A stretch of DNA of 64,000 nt from Streptomyces sp. T12 (GTDB lineage: Bacteria > Actinomycetota > Actinomycetes > Streptomycetales > Streptomycetaceae). Below are positions 27,633 to 36,227 of the stretch, piece after piece. A program made the translations under genes and the position numbers. The notes under the pieces were generated by a model, which saw only the letters and a program-made list of their open reading frames with translations, ran no database searches and had not been told where the DNA came from. How positions within the stretch are numbered: position 1 is the first letter of the stretch; each line of letters opens with the position of its first letter. The stretch lies in the NCBI RefSeq assembly GCF_028736035.1, contig NZ_CP117866.1:8597001-8661000 (forward strand). The letters run 5' to 3'.

Positions 27633-27677
27633 CTCCGGGCGGCGCACGGAACGTCACACACTCCGCGCCGCCCGGAG
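27633..27677 (+). terminator. Terminator after the xanthine dehydrogenase genes
   Basis: CTCCGGGCGGCGC (27633-27645) pairs perfectly with GCGCCGCCCGGAG (27665-27677), a 13-bp stem with a 19-nt loop, beginning 18 nt after the stop codon. Confidence 0.75.
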
Positions 27678-27801
27678 TAACCAGATCGTTCGTCTCGGGC
27701 CGTCCCCCGGGTCGTGCGGCCGAAGCACCTTCCCAAAACCCGTAGCCGCCGCCGGCGGTTCCCCATACGGGTGTCCCTATGAACCTTGGGAGTAGGCCCA
27801 C

Positions 27802-29259
27802 ATGACCCAGCAGTCACTGGAGCCGGCGACCACAGCCGAAGACGCGGGAGAAGGCACCCGCGTCCCGGCCGGCAGGTCCTGGCTCGACCGGTACTTCCAC
27901 ATAACCAAGAGAGAATCCACGATCGCGCGCGAGGTGCGCGGCGGCATCACCACCTTCATGGCGATGGCGTACATCCTCCTGCTCAACCCGCTGATCCTGT
28001 CCGGCAAGGACGCGGCGGGGGACACCCTCGCCCAGAAGGCCCTGATCACCGCGACCGCGTTCGCGGCGGCCTTCACCACGCTGCTGATGGGCTTCTTCGG
28101 CAAGGTGCCGCTGGCCCTCGCCGCCGGCCTCTCCGTCTCCGGCGTCCTCGCCTCGCAGGTCGCCCCGCAGATGACCTGGCCGCAGGCCATGGGCATGTGC
28201 GTGATGTACGGCGTGGTCATCATGCTGCTGGTCGTCACCGGCCTGCGCGAGATGATCATGAACGCGATCCCGCTCGCGCTGAAGCACGCGATCACCATGG
28301 GCATCGGCCTGTTCGTCGCCCTGATCGGCCTGGTGAAGGCCGGCTTCGTGCACCAGGGCGAGGCGACCCCGGTCACCCTGGGCCCGGCCGGTGAACTGGC
28401 CGGCTGGCCCGTCCTGCTCTTCGCCGTCACCCTGCTCGCGATCTTCATGCTCCAGGCGCGCGGCATCCCCGGCGCGATCCTGATCGGCATCGTCGGCGGC
28501 ACCGTGCTCGCCGTCACCCTCAACGCGCTCGACGTCATCGACCCCAAGCAGTGGGCCAGCGGCGCCCCCGAACTGCACGGCAGCGCCGTCTCCATGCCGG
28601 ACTTCTCGATCTTCGGCAACGTCGAGTTCGGCGGCTGGGGCGAGGTCGGCGCCATGACGGTCGGCATGATCGTGTTCACGCTCGTGCTCGCCGGGTTCTT
28701 CGACGCGATGGCGACGATCATCGGCGTCGGCACCGAGGCCAAGCTCGCCGACGACAAGGGCCGGATGCCGGGCCTGTCCAAGGCGCTGTTCATCGACGGT
28801 GCGGGCGGTGCGATCGGCGGTGTGGCCGGCGCCTCGGGTCAGACGGTGTTCGTCGAGTCGGCGACCGGCGTGGGCGAGGGTGCCCGCACGGGCCTCTCCT
28901 CGGTCGTCACCGGCCTGTTCTTCGCGGCCTGCCTCTTCTTCACCCCGCTGACGGCGATCGTGCCGGGCGAGGTCGCGGCGGCCGCTCTGGTGGTGATCGG
29001 TGCCATGATGATGATGAACGCGCGGCATGTGGACTGGGCCGACCGGGCCACCGCGATCCCGGTGTTCCTCACGGTCGTGATCATGCCGTTCACGTACTCG
29101 ATCACGGCGGGTGTCGCCGCCGGTGTCATCTCGTACGTCGCGATCAAGGTCGCGCAGGGCAAGGTACGGGAGATCGGGGCGTTCATGTGGGCCCTGACAG
29201 GCATCTTCGTGGTCTATTTCGCCCTCAATCCCATTGAGAGCTGGATGGGCGTGCACTAG
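27802..29259 (+). CDS. NCS2/AzgA-type purine permease
   Basis: 485-residue membrane protein with about 12-13 hydrophobic helices. It belongs to the nucleobase-cation symporter-2 group, AzgA-like branch (hypoxanthine/guanine/adenine): MAMAYILLLNPLILS after the first cytoplasmic segment, GLFVALIGLVKAGFV, the GTEAKLADDKGRMPGLSKALFIDGAGGAIGG region of the substrate path, and ASGQTVFVESATGVGEGARTGLSS. It should import purines for the adjacent dehydrogenase. It lies between the dehydrogenase large subunit and XdhC on the same strand. Confidence 0.92.
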   Translation: MTQQSLEPATTAEDAGEGTRVPAGRSWLDRYFHITKRESTIAREVRGGITTFMAMAYILLLNPLILSGKDAAGDTLAQKALITATAFAAAFTTLLMGFFGKVPLALAAGLSVSGVLASQVAPQMTWPQAMGMCVMYGVVIMLLVVTGLREMIMNAIPLALKHAITMGIGLFVALIGLVKAGFVHQGEATPVTLGPAGELAGWPVLLFAVTLLAIFMLQARGIPGAILIGIVGGTVLAVTLNALDVIDPKQWASGAPELHGSAVSMPDFSIFGNVEFGGWGEVGAMTVGMIVFTLVLAGFFDAMATIIGVGTEAKLADDKGRMPGLSKALFIDGAGGAIGGVAGASGQTVFVESATGVGEGARTGLSSVVTGLFFAACLFFTPLTAIVPGEVAAAALVVIGAMMMMNARHVDWADRATAIPVFLTVVIMPFTYSITAGVAAGVISYVAIKVAQGKVREIGAFMWALTGIFVVYFALNPIESWMGVH

Positions 29260-29308
29260 CCGGTGCAGTGATCCGCCCTCCACACAACCGCTTTAAGGAG
29301 ACCGACAG

Positions 29309-30490
29309 ATGCTGGACATCGCCGAAGAGCTGCACCGGTGGGTCGAGCAGGGACGTGACTTCGCCGTGGCCACCGTGGTGGCGGTCGGCGGCAGCGCACC
29401 CCGCCAGCCCGGCGCCGCGCTCGCGGTGGACGCCGACGGCACGGCGATCGGCTCGGTCTCCGGCGGATGTGTGGAGGGCGCGGTGTACGAGCTGTGCCAA
29501 CAGGCGCTGCAGGACGGCGAGACGGTCCTGGAGCGCTTCGGCTACAGCGACGAGGACGCCTTCGCGGTCGGCCTGACGTGCGGGGGCGTCATCGACATCC
29601 TCGTCACGCCGGTACGGGCCGGGGACCCGGCCCGCCCGGTGCTCGCGGCCGCGCTGCGGGCGGCCGCGGCCGGGGAGGCGGCGGCGGTGGCGCGGATCGT
29701 GTCGGGGCCGCGGGAGCTGATGGGCCGGGCGCTGCTGATCCAGCCGGACGGCGGTGCCGGATACGACGCAGGCCTCGGACACGCCGGCGGCTTCGGCGCC
29801 CACCCCGAGCTGGACCGCACGGTCGCGGCGGAGGCCGGCGCGTTCCTGGACGCGGGCCGCACCGGCACCCTGGAGATCGGCGAACAGGGCTCGCGCTGCG
29901 GAGCCCCGCTCACGGTGCTGGTCGAGTCCTCGGTCCCGCCGCCCCGGATGATCGTCTTCGGCGCGATCGACTTCGCGTCGGCGCTGGTGCGGATCGGCAA
30001 GTTCCTGAACTACCACGTGACGGTGTGCGATGCCCGCCCCGTCTTCGCGACGAAGGCCCGCTTCCCGGATGCCGACGAGATCGTCGTGGAGTGGCCGCAC
30101 ACGTACCTGGAACGGACCTCCGTGGACGCCCGTACCGTCCTGTGCGTCCTCACCCACGACGCCAAGTTCGACGTACCGCTGCTGCAGCTGGCGCTGCGCC
30201 TGCCGGTGGCGTACGTCGGCGCGATGGGCTCCCGCCGCACCCACCTGGACCGCAATGAGCGGCTGCGCGAAGTCGGCGTCACCGAGCTGGAGTTGGCGCG
30301 GCTGCGCTCTCCCATCGGGCTGGACCTCGGCGCCCGTACGCCCGAGGAGACGGCCCTGTCGATCGCCTCGGAGATCGTCGCGGGCCGGCGTGGCGGGAGC
30401 GGGGTCTCACTGACGGGCGCGCACACGCCGATCCATCACGACGCGGCGTCCACGTCCACGCCTGCCGGGCGGATCGGCTCGGTGGCCTGA
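29309..30490 (+). CDS. xdhC: XdhC/CoxF family molybdenum-cofactor protein
   Basis: 393 residues. The N-terminal XdhC_CoxI domain (VATVVAVGGSAPRQPGAALAV, SVSGGCVEGAVYELCQQAL) and C-terminal Rossmann-type domain (MIVFGAIDFASALVRIGKFL, AYVGAMGSRRT) are complete. The family binds and sulfurates the molybdenum cofactor and delivers it to xanthine dehydrogenase. AAGGAGA lies 8-14 nt before the start. The last 55 nt overlap the end of the LanC-like gene on the opposite strand. It completes the purine module: enzyme, importer and maturation factor. Confidence 0.92.
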   Translation: MLDIAEELHRWVEQGRDFAVATVVAVGGSAPRQPGAALAVDADGTAIGSVSGGCVEGAVYELCQQALQDGETVLERFGYSDEDAFAVGLTCGGVIDILVTPVRAGDPARPVLAAALRAAAAGEAAAVARIVSGPRELMGRALLIQPDGGAGYDAGLGHAGGFGAHPELDRTVAAEAGAFLDAGRTGTLEIGEQGSRCGAPLTVLVESSVPPPRMIVFGAIDFASALVRIGKFLNYHVTVCDARPVFATKARFPDADEIVVEWPHTYLERTSVDARTVLCVLTHDAKFDVPLLQLALRLPVAYVGAMGSRRTHLDRNERLREVGVTELELARLRSPIGLDLGARTPEETALSIASEIVAGRRGGSGVSLTGAHTPIHHDAASTSTPAGRIGSVA

Positions 30491-31755
30491 GCCCGGGGTG
30501 CCGGCTGGTCGGGCCAGGCGAAGGCGTAGGCGGGGTCACCGCCCCGGCCGATCCTGACGTAGCGCAGGAGTTCGCGGACGATCCCCGCGTTGCCCTGGGC
30601 CCAGCCGGGCTCCGGTTCGAGATCGCTCGGGGTGTTGCGGTACTCGACGTTGGACCAGCGCGCGCCGTCGGCGTCCCGGATGGAGTGGGCGGCGATGTCG
30701 GCGACGAGCACCCGGGCGAAGTCGGGGGAGTCGCCCTGCTCGGCGATCCGGTCGCAGGCCAGCGCCAGCACACCCGCCGTGCCGCAGCAGCGGGCGTTGT
30801 TGTCCCAGAAGCCGGGGCGCAGCCGGCGCGGCAGTCCGCAGTGGGTCACGGTGTGCCAGCAGCGGTCGGCCAGGGCAGCCCAGGCGGGGTCGGCGGTGAG
30901 GTCCCGCAGCAGCCGGAAGACGTGGGCGTCGCCGGCCGGTCCGTGGCACCAGCCGTAGCTGTGGCGCTCGATCAGGTCGGGGCGGCGCTGCGGATCGGAG
31001 TGCGGCGCGAGGAAACCGTCCGGACCGCCCTCGTCGCGGGCCACGACGTCCGCGACCCCGGCCTGCCCCAGCTCGACGAACTCCGTGCGGCCGGTCGCCG
31101 CGCCCACTGCGGCCAACGCGTAGGCGATCCCGAGCGTGCCGTGCGACATGTGATGCAGCCGCTCCTCCACACCCCGCCGCCACTCCCAGGTGACACCCGC
31201 CGCGGTCGCCTCCGCCGTCCGCACGTACGGCTCCAGCGCGAGTACGGCCAGATCGGCGTCGCCCGCCGTCAACGCGCCCAGCCCGATACCAGCGTTGCCG
31301 CCCATCAGCTCGAACAGGTCACCCCAGCGTGTCCCGTCGAACCGCGACCGCACGCGGTCCAGGGCCCGATCTGCCGCCAAGTCGGCGTCGGCGTATCCGA
31401 GTTCACGATGGACGGTCCGCAGCACGAGCGCGATCCCGGTGAGGCCGAAGTAGAGCGAGTCGTCCGGGTACGCGTCGACCACGTCCACGAGGGAGCGGGC
31501 CGCGCGCAGCGCCCGGTCGGCATACGCGTCGTCCCCGAAGTGCCGCCACGCCTCCAACAGCACGGGCACGACCCCGGCCGTACCGTTGTAGAACCTCGGG
31601 TCGACATCGTCGTCCGACTCCCTGACGGGCCAGCCGAGTCCCCCGCTCCCGGTCTCCCGCGCGGCCGAGAGCATCCACCGCAGCCCGTCCACCGCCAGCG
31701 CCTCGACTTCGTCCGGTGCCATGCCCGTTGCCCCCGTCTCCGCCGTGTGACCCAC
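30436..31755 (-). CDS. LanC-like protein with CCG zinc motif
   Basis: About 439 residues (GTG 31755, or ATG 31722 twelve codons in). It has the alpha-toroid repeat pattern of lanthionine cyclases: seven similar blocks with GTAGVVPVLLEAW, GLTGIALVLRTVH, GNAGIGLGAL, HGTLGIAYAL, WCHGPAGDAHVFRLL, CCGTAGVLALAC and GNAGIVRELL. The zinc ligands would be Cys270 (GWCHG) plus Cys323 and Cys324 (ARCCGTAG), the three-Cys arrangement rather than the classical Cys/Cys/His. No precursor peptide, dehydratase or transporter is nearby, so either it acts on a distant substrate or is a stand-alone LanC-like protein. It overlaps xdhC by 55 nt tail to tail. Confidence 0.8.
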   Translation of the reverse strand: MGHTAETGATGMAPDEVEALAVDGLRWMLSAARETGSGGLGWPVRESDDDVDPRFYNGTAGVVPVLLEAWRHFGDDAYADRALRAARSLVDVVDAYPDDSLYFGLTGIALVLRTVHRELGYADADLAADRALDRVRSRFDGTRWGDLFELMGGNAGIGLGALTAGDADLAVLALEPYVRTAEATAAGVTWEWRRGVEERLHHMSHGTLGIAYALAAVGAATGRTEFVELGQAGVADVVARDEGGPDGFLAPHSDPQRRPDLIERHSYGWCHGPAGDAHVFRLLRDLTADPAWAALADRCWHTVTHCGLPRRLRPGFWDNNARCCGTAGVLALACDRIAEQGDSPDFARVLVADIAAHSIRDADGARWSNVEYRNTPSDLEPEPGWAQGNAGIVRELLRYVRIGRGGDPAYAFAWPDQPAPRAQATEPIRPAGVDVDAAS

Positions 31756-31779
31756 TCCGGCATGTTCGCTGTGCAGGGC

Positions 31780-32358
31780 TCAGACGCGCAGCGCGAAACA
31801 CCGCACCCCGCCCGCATCGAGGTCGTACCACTCACCCCGACCCCACCCCTCCGTCACGACCGCCACGTCCTCGGCCGTCACCCCGATGTACCGCCGCTCC
31901 CGCGGGAGCCGGTCCGCGAGCGGCGTCGTCACCACCCACGTCCCGCCCGGCGCCAGCAGCCCCCGCACCCGTTCCGCGACCGCCCTCTTGTCCGCCATGA
32001 AGGCGAGGACCAGCCGCATCGTCACGAGGTCGAAGCCGGCCCGGGGCAGGCGCGTCGCGACCTCGGTGGCGTCCTCGAAGTCCAGGCGGCACACGCGCAG
32101 GCGAGGCTCCAGATCCGCGTACCGGTCACGGGTCGCCGCCACTGCCGCCTCCGCCCAGTCGACGGCGAGCGTGCTGTAGCCGAGGCCCGCGAGTGCGGCG
32201 GCGTGGGTACCGAGCCCGCAGCCGATGTCCAGGGCCCGGGCGCCGGCGCGTGGCCGCACGGCCTCGCGGAGCAGCCGCAGTTCCCGCTCCCCGACGCCCC
32301 GAAAGCCTCGTCCCCGCGCGAAGTGCTCCTCCCAGCGAGCCCGCGCGACCTGTGTCAT
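31780..32358 (-). CDS. Class I SAM-dependent methyltransferase
   Basis: 192 residues from ATG 32358. SAM-binding motif I is ALDIGCGLGTHAAALAGLGY, with acidic residue VDWAE in motif II, RLDFED in motif III and DLVTMRLVLAFM in the post-I region; GGTWVVTTPLADR completes the fold. It is a small standard methyltransferase with no substrate-specific domain. Its ATG overlaps the stop of the SRPBCC gene (ATGA), so the two are translationally coupled and may act on the same small molecule. The frame runs on upstream but that is only a shadow. Confidence 0.8.
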   Translation of the reverse strand: MTQVARARWEEHFARGRGFRGVGERELRLLREAVRPRAGARALDIGCGLGTHAAALAGLGYSTLAVDWAEAAVAATRDRYADLEPRLRVCRLDFEDATEVATRLPRAGFDLVTMRLVLAFMADKRAVAERVRGLLAPGGTWVVTTPLADRLPRERRYIGVTAEDVAVVTEGWGRGEWYDLDAGGVRCFALRV

Positions 32359-32795
32359 GCCTGTCTCAGGAGCCGGTTCACCGCGCGCCCGAACACATAC
32401 CGCGCCGCCCGCTCCAGTACGCCGTCGAACAGCCCCGGCAGCAGGCGCACCCGTAGCTCCTCGCGCCACAGCACCCGTGCCCGTCCGCCCGGCCCCGGCC
32501 GTACCTCGATCTCGGCCCAGCCCGTCACCACCCTGCCCCGTTTCTCCAGTCGGCACAGACCAGGGTTGCCCGCATCCGGCGGCTGCCACACCATGACCTC
32601 CATCGGGTCGTCGAAGGCGAGCGGGCCGATTCCGGAGCGGGCCACGAAACGGGAGCCCAAGCGGGTCGGCGGGGGCGTGGTGACCGTGACCCGGGTCAGC
32701 GGGACCACCTCGCCGTGCCGGGGCCACTCCGTCAGGCGGCGCCACGCCTCGTCGAGGGGGAGCGGAACCGTGCGTTCGAGGAGGATCGTGACCAC
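32355..32795 (-). CDS. SRPBCC/polyketide-cyclase fold protein
   Basis: 146 residues. Helix-grip fold of the START/SRPBCC superfamily: N-terminal strand TILLERTVPLPLDEAWRRLTEWPRH, the GSRFVARSGIGPLAFDDPMEV region and a C-terminal helix LPGLFDGVLERAARYVFGRAVN that would line a hydrophobic cavity. Such proteins bind or modify lipophilic molecules. It is the first gene of a two-gene unit with the methyltransferase. The ligand is unknown. Confidence 0.75.
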   Translation of the reverse strand: MVTILLERTVPLPLDEAWRRLTEWPRHGEVVPLTRVTVTTPPPTRLGSRFVARSGIGPLAFDDPMEVMVWQPPDAGNPGLCRLEKRGRVVTGWAEIEVRPGPGGRARVLWREELRVRLLPGLFDGVLERAARYVFGRAVNRLLRQA

Positions 32796-32966
32796 GGAGC
32801 GATCTTAGGGAATCGGAGCTGGTCATCGGCGTGGTCGTATACGGGTCACGCATGTGGCCCAGCGGGACCGGGGTCGGCGGTGGGCATCGGCGGTCGCTAT
32901 GTGACCGCCGATGCCCACCGCCCCCCCGTGCCGGCTGCGCCTCACCTGGTGAGACGCCTCACCGCC

Positions 32967-34415
32967 TCACTGGGCGTAGAACGTGGCGTCCGCCCGGTCC
33001 GTCGCCGTGCTGAGTGCCTGCACCTGCAGCAGGTACTCGTAGTGCCTGATGTAGCGCCCGGCGTAGTTGTACGACTCGTAGGAGACCCCGGCGGAGTCGG
33101 CGAGCCCGGCCCGCTTGTAGAAGCTGGCGTCGGACGCGAACGACGCCGTGCCGTCGTTCTTCTCCACCCACACCTCGAAGTTCTTGTGCCGCAGGTAGTA
33201 GCCGGGGAAGTTGGCCGACTCCAGCGAGACCGTCCCGCTGCCGGCCAGGCCGGTCACGACGCGGAACTGGGAGTCCGCGAGCGGGGAGACGTTGGCCTCG
33301 ATCTTGGCGCGGTACTCCCAGTGCCGGATGAACCGGTCCGCGAAGTTGTACGACGAGAAGCGCTGCGGCGTGACTCCGTCGGCCACCGGGATGCCGAAGT
33401 CGGGGGTGCCGTCGGCCTTCCAGTACACCTTCTGCACGCGGGTGCGGCGGTTGGGGTCGTTGAGCGGGTCGCCGGTGATGTTCTTGTAGCTGCGGTCGTG
33501 GTAGACGAGGATGTCGGACTTGCCGTCCTCGGAGACGGTGAAGGAGTTGTGGCCCGGGCCGTACTGCGAGGTCGCGTCGCTGGACTTGAAGACCGGCTGC
33601 GTACCCTTCGTCCAGGACGCCGGGTTGGTCAGATCGGCGCTCGCCGACGCGGTCAGCATGCCCAGGCAGTAGTTGGCGTCGGTCGCGCTCGCCGAGTAGG
33701 TCATGAAGACCTTGCCGCCGTGCTGGATCACCGCCGGGCCCTCGTTGACCTTGTAGCCGACCGTCTCCCAGGACAGTGTGGGCTGCGAGATCTCCGCCGG
33801 GGTACCGGTGATCGTCCAGGGGTTGGCCATCTTGGCGATGAACAGGCTGGTGTTGTTGTTCTCGGACGGGTTGCGCTGGGCCCAGGACAGGTAGCGGACA
33901 CCGTTCACGACGAAGGTCGTGGCGTCGAGCGAGAAGCTCTCCCACGTCGTCTTGATCTGCCCCTTCTCCGCCCAGGTGGCGGTCAGCGGGTTGGCGCCCG
34001 TGCCCTCCAGGACGTACATCCGGATCGCCCACACGTCACTGGTGGAGCCGGCGGCGAAGTACACGTACCACTTGCCGTCGATGAAGTGGATCTCCGGCGC
34101 CCAGATGTGCGCGCCCATCACGCCGCTGGCGTGCTTGGTCCAGATCGTGGTCTCGGGCGCGGTCGACAGACCCTGGATGGTGGTCGCCCGGCGCAGCACG
34201 ATGCGGTCGTACTCGGGGACGGTCGCGGTGAAGTAGTAGTAGCCGTCGGTGTGTTTGAAGATGTGCGGGTCGGCCCGCTTCTCCGCGATCGGGTTGGTGT
34301 AGGTCACGGCGGGGGAGTCGGGGACGGCGGCCTGGGCGGCGGGGGCCGGCCCGGTGAGGCAGGCCGCCAGGGCGACGAGGACGGCCATGAGCAGCCGTAC
34401 GGCTATGCGTCTCAA
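32967..34415 (-). CDS. Secreted GH43 exo-arabinanase/arabinofuranosidase with CBM42
   Basis: 482 residues from TTG 34415 (GGAG 7 nt upstream). It has a Sec signal peptide (residues 1-29, AQA-A). The five-bladed GH43 catalytic domain has Asp49 (base), Asp164 (pKa modulator) and Glu225 (acid, VNEGPAV). Its C-terminal 150 residues form a CBM42/AbfB arabinofuranose-binding module (SSYNFADRFIRHWEYRA, SANFPGYYLRHKNFEVW, YNYAGRYIRHYEYLL). The family (GH43 subfamily 26 type) releases arabinose from arabinan side chains outside the cell. The unusual 5' region of phased GATCAG repeats precedes the start. It follows a second GH43 gene on the same strand. Confidence 0.92.
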   Translation of the reverse strand: MRRIAVRLLMAVLVALAACLTGPAPAAQAAVPDSPAVTYTNPIAEKRADPHIFKHTDGYYYFTATVPEYDRIVLRRATTIQGLSTAPETTIWTKHASGVMGAHIWAPEIHFIDGKWYVYFAAGSTSDVWAIRMYVLEGTGANPLTATWAEKGQIKTTWESFSLDATTFVVNGVRYLSWAQRNPSENNNTSLFIAKMANPWTITGTPAEISQPTLSWETVGYKVNEGPAVIQHGGKVFMTYSASATDANYCLGMLTASASADLTNPASWTKGTQPVFKSSDATSQYGPGHNSFTVSEDGKSDILVYHDRSYKNITGDPLNDPNRRTRVQKVYWKADGTPDFGIPVADGVTPQRFSSYNFADRFIRHWEYRAKIEANVSPLADSQFRVVTGLAGSGTVSLESANFPGYYLRHKNFEVWVEKNDGTASFASDASFYKRAGLADSAGVSYESYNYAGRYIRHYEYLLQVQALSTATDRADATFYAQ

Positions 34416-34427
34416 GGGAGTTCTCCG

Positions 34428-34493
34428 GATCAGAGAGGTGATCAGAGGGGGATCAGTGGGGGATCAGTGGGGGATCAGCGGGGGGGTGATCAG
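34428..34493 (-). repeat. Phased GATCAG repeat upstream of the CBM42 enzyme gene
   Basis: GATCAG begins at 34428, 34440, 34451, 34462, 34473 and 34488, with spacings of 12, 11, 11, 11 and 15 nt; the 11-nt units read GATCAGNGGGG. The block starts 13 nt upstream of the TTG start and runs across the end of the next gene. Near-helical phasing would put all copies on one face of DNA. Confidence 0.7.
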
Positions 34494-35998
34494 GTGGTGG
34501 GGACGAGCTTCCACTGCTGGCAGTTGTTGTTCAGCCACGCCCACTGCCGTACGTCGGCGCCGTTCGCGGTGGAGCAGTCGGCGACGTCGGCGACCTTGCC
34601 GGTGGACTCGTTGACGATCCGCACGTAGTCGCCGCTCGCGGTGAAGACGAGGCGGTAGCGCTGGCACTTGTTGTTCAGCCAGGACCACTGCCGGATGTCG
34701 GCGCCGTCGGAGGCGGAGCACTCGGCGGTGTCCATCACCTTGCCGGTGGCGACGTTGACCAGCCGGTTGGTGTCGTCACCGAGGTCCTCCAGCTTCCACT
34801 TCTGGTTGGCGCCGCCGGTGCAGCTCCACTGGAAGATGTTGGTGCCGTCGGCCGTGTTGCCGCCGTTCACGTCGAGGCACTTGCCGCTGTTGCGGTTGAC
34901 GAGGGTGTACGACGTCGGCGTCGCCGCCGTCTCGCCGGACGGGCCGGGGAGCGTGGTGCCGAGGGCGACGGGGGTGCCGAAGTTGGGGGTGCCGTCGGCG
35001 TTCCAGGTGAACTCCTGGGCGCGGGTGGTGCGTCCGTTGCCGCAGCCGCCGTTGGACGCGGAGTTGGCGTGGTAGACGATCCAGTTCTCGGTGCCGTCGG
35101 GCGAGGTGAAGAAGCCGTTGTGACCGGGGCCGTAGACGCTGTTGGCATCACTGCGCTGGAAGACGGGGGTCTGCTTCTTCGTCCAGGACGCCGGGTTCAG
35201 CGGGTCGGAGCCGGTCAGCTCCAGCTGGCCGAGCTTGTAGTCGGCGGTCTGGCAGGAGCTCGCGGAGTACGTCAGGAAGGTGCGGCCGTTGTGGTAGAGC
35301 GGCTCGGGGCCCTCGTTGACGGGGTTGCCGGAGCGCTCCCAGTCCAGGGTCGGGCTGGAGATGATGGTGAAGGTGTTGCTTGCGAGGGTGTAGGGATTGC
35401 TCAGCGGCGCGATGACCAGGCTCTGCGTGCTGCCGTTGATGAACCCGCTGCCCATCAGGTACAGCTTGTTGTTGGCCTGCAGCACACTCGCGTCGATCAG
35501 CCAGCCGCCCGGGGTGAGATTGGAGCCGGTGAGCGAACCCTTGTAGGTGTACGGCCCCATGGGATCGGTGCCGGCGCTCTCCAGGACATGGGTCCGCTGC
35601 GAGTCACAGCAGGCGACACCGCTCTGCCCGGCCGAGTAGTAGACGTACCAGTGGCCGTTGAACAGGTGCATCTCCGGCGCCCAGAAGTTGGTGTTGCGCG
35701 TCGACGTGGTGTCCGCGTAGACCTGCACGTTGGGCGCGGTGGCGAGGCCCGCAAGAGTCGGCGACTTGCGGATGCCGAGGATGCCGGTGAACGTCGTGGT
35801 GATCAGGTAGTAGTTGCCGTCGTGGTACTGCAGCCAGGGGTCGGCGCCCTTGAACGACTTCAGCGGGTTGGTATACGGGCGGCCGTCCGCCGCGGACGCC
35901 GGCTGTGTGGTCGCCACCAGGGCAAGGAGGGCCGCGAGTACGCAGAGGATCAGCGATCTGCGGCGCTTCCTGAGCGGCGGGTGAGACATCCGGGGCAT
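34490..35998 (-). CDS. Secreted GH43 arabinan-active enzyme with ricin-type CBM13
   Basis: 502 residues from ATG 35998 (AGGGA 9 nt upstream; the frame is open 45 codons further). It has the signal peptide [27 protein letters not shown]. The GH43 catalytic domain (about 40-330) has Asp53, Asp169 and Glu229 (VNEGPEPLY). A 130-residue CBM13 beta-trefoil at the C-terminus follows, with QxW repeats (IFQWSC, IRQWSW, VRQWAW and QKWKLE, QQWKLV). It probably cleaves arabinofuranose linkages in hemicellulose or pectin. Paired with the CBM42 enzyme downstream, 75 bp away, it gives two binding modes on arabinose-rich polymers. The upstream GTTCG inverted repeat is a likely operator. Confidence 0.9.
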   Translation of the reverse strand: MPRMSHPPLRKRRRSLILCVLAALLALVATTQPASAADGRPYTNPLKSFKGADPWLQYHDGNYYLITTTFTGILGIRKSPTLAGLATAPNVQVYADTTSTRNTNFWAPEMHLFNGHWYVYYSAGQSGVACCDSQRTHVLESAGTDPMGPYTYKGSLTGSNLTPGGWLIDASVLQANNKLYLMGSGFINGSTQSLVIAPLSNPYTLASNTFTIISSPTLDWERSGNPVNEGPEPLYHNGRTFLTYSASSCQTADYKLGQLELTGSDPLNPASWTKKQTPVFQRSDANSVYGPGHNGFFTSPDGTENWIVYHANSASNGGCGNGRTTRAQEFTWNADGTPNFGTPVALGTTLPGPSGETAATPTSYTLVNRNSGKCLDVNGGNTADGTNIFQWSCTGGANQKWKLEDLGDDTNRLVNVATGKVMDTAECSASDGADIRQWSWLNNKCQRYRLVFTASGDYVRIVNESTGKVADVADCSTANGADVRQWAWLNNNCQQWKLVPTT

Positions 35999-36012
35999 AC
36001 GAGACCGTCCCT

Positions 36013-36047
36013 GTTCGTAATTTCGAACGGAGTTCGTGATTCCGATC
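36013..36047 (-). promoter_or_regulatory. Repeated operator-like element upstream of the GH43/CBM13 gene
   Basis: GTTCGTAATTTCGAAC (36013-36028) is an inverted repeat (GTTCG/CGAAC), and a diverged copy, GTTCGTGATTCCGATC, starts 19 bp later at 36032. Both lie 15-50 bp upstream of the ATG at 35998, where a repressor would block transcription. Confidence 0.5.
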
Positions 36048-36227
36048 GTGATGGGGACAGCAACATAAAAGTGGGCCATCCTCGCGTCAACGGTTTCGTC
36101 ACACGCGCTTTGCAAACCCGCGTGCGGACGCACACCCGGCGCAGGTGCGTGATGATGCGCTTGCCCGTTCAGGTGATGAACTGGCCGATGGGCGCCGCAC
36201 TCTCAACTTCCCCCGTATCCCGGGCAC

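Noticed and set aside
30436..31755. A lanthipeptide biosynthetic cluster
   Set aside because: Only a LanC-like gene is present; no LanA, LanB/LanM or transporter was found within several kb.
35069..36227. Upstream extension of the second oxidase frame
   Set aside because: It runs antisense through the GH43 gene and is Arg/Gly-rich; only the part after about 36960 resembles an oxidase.
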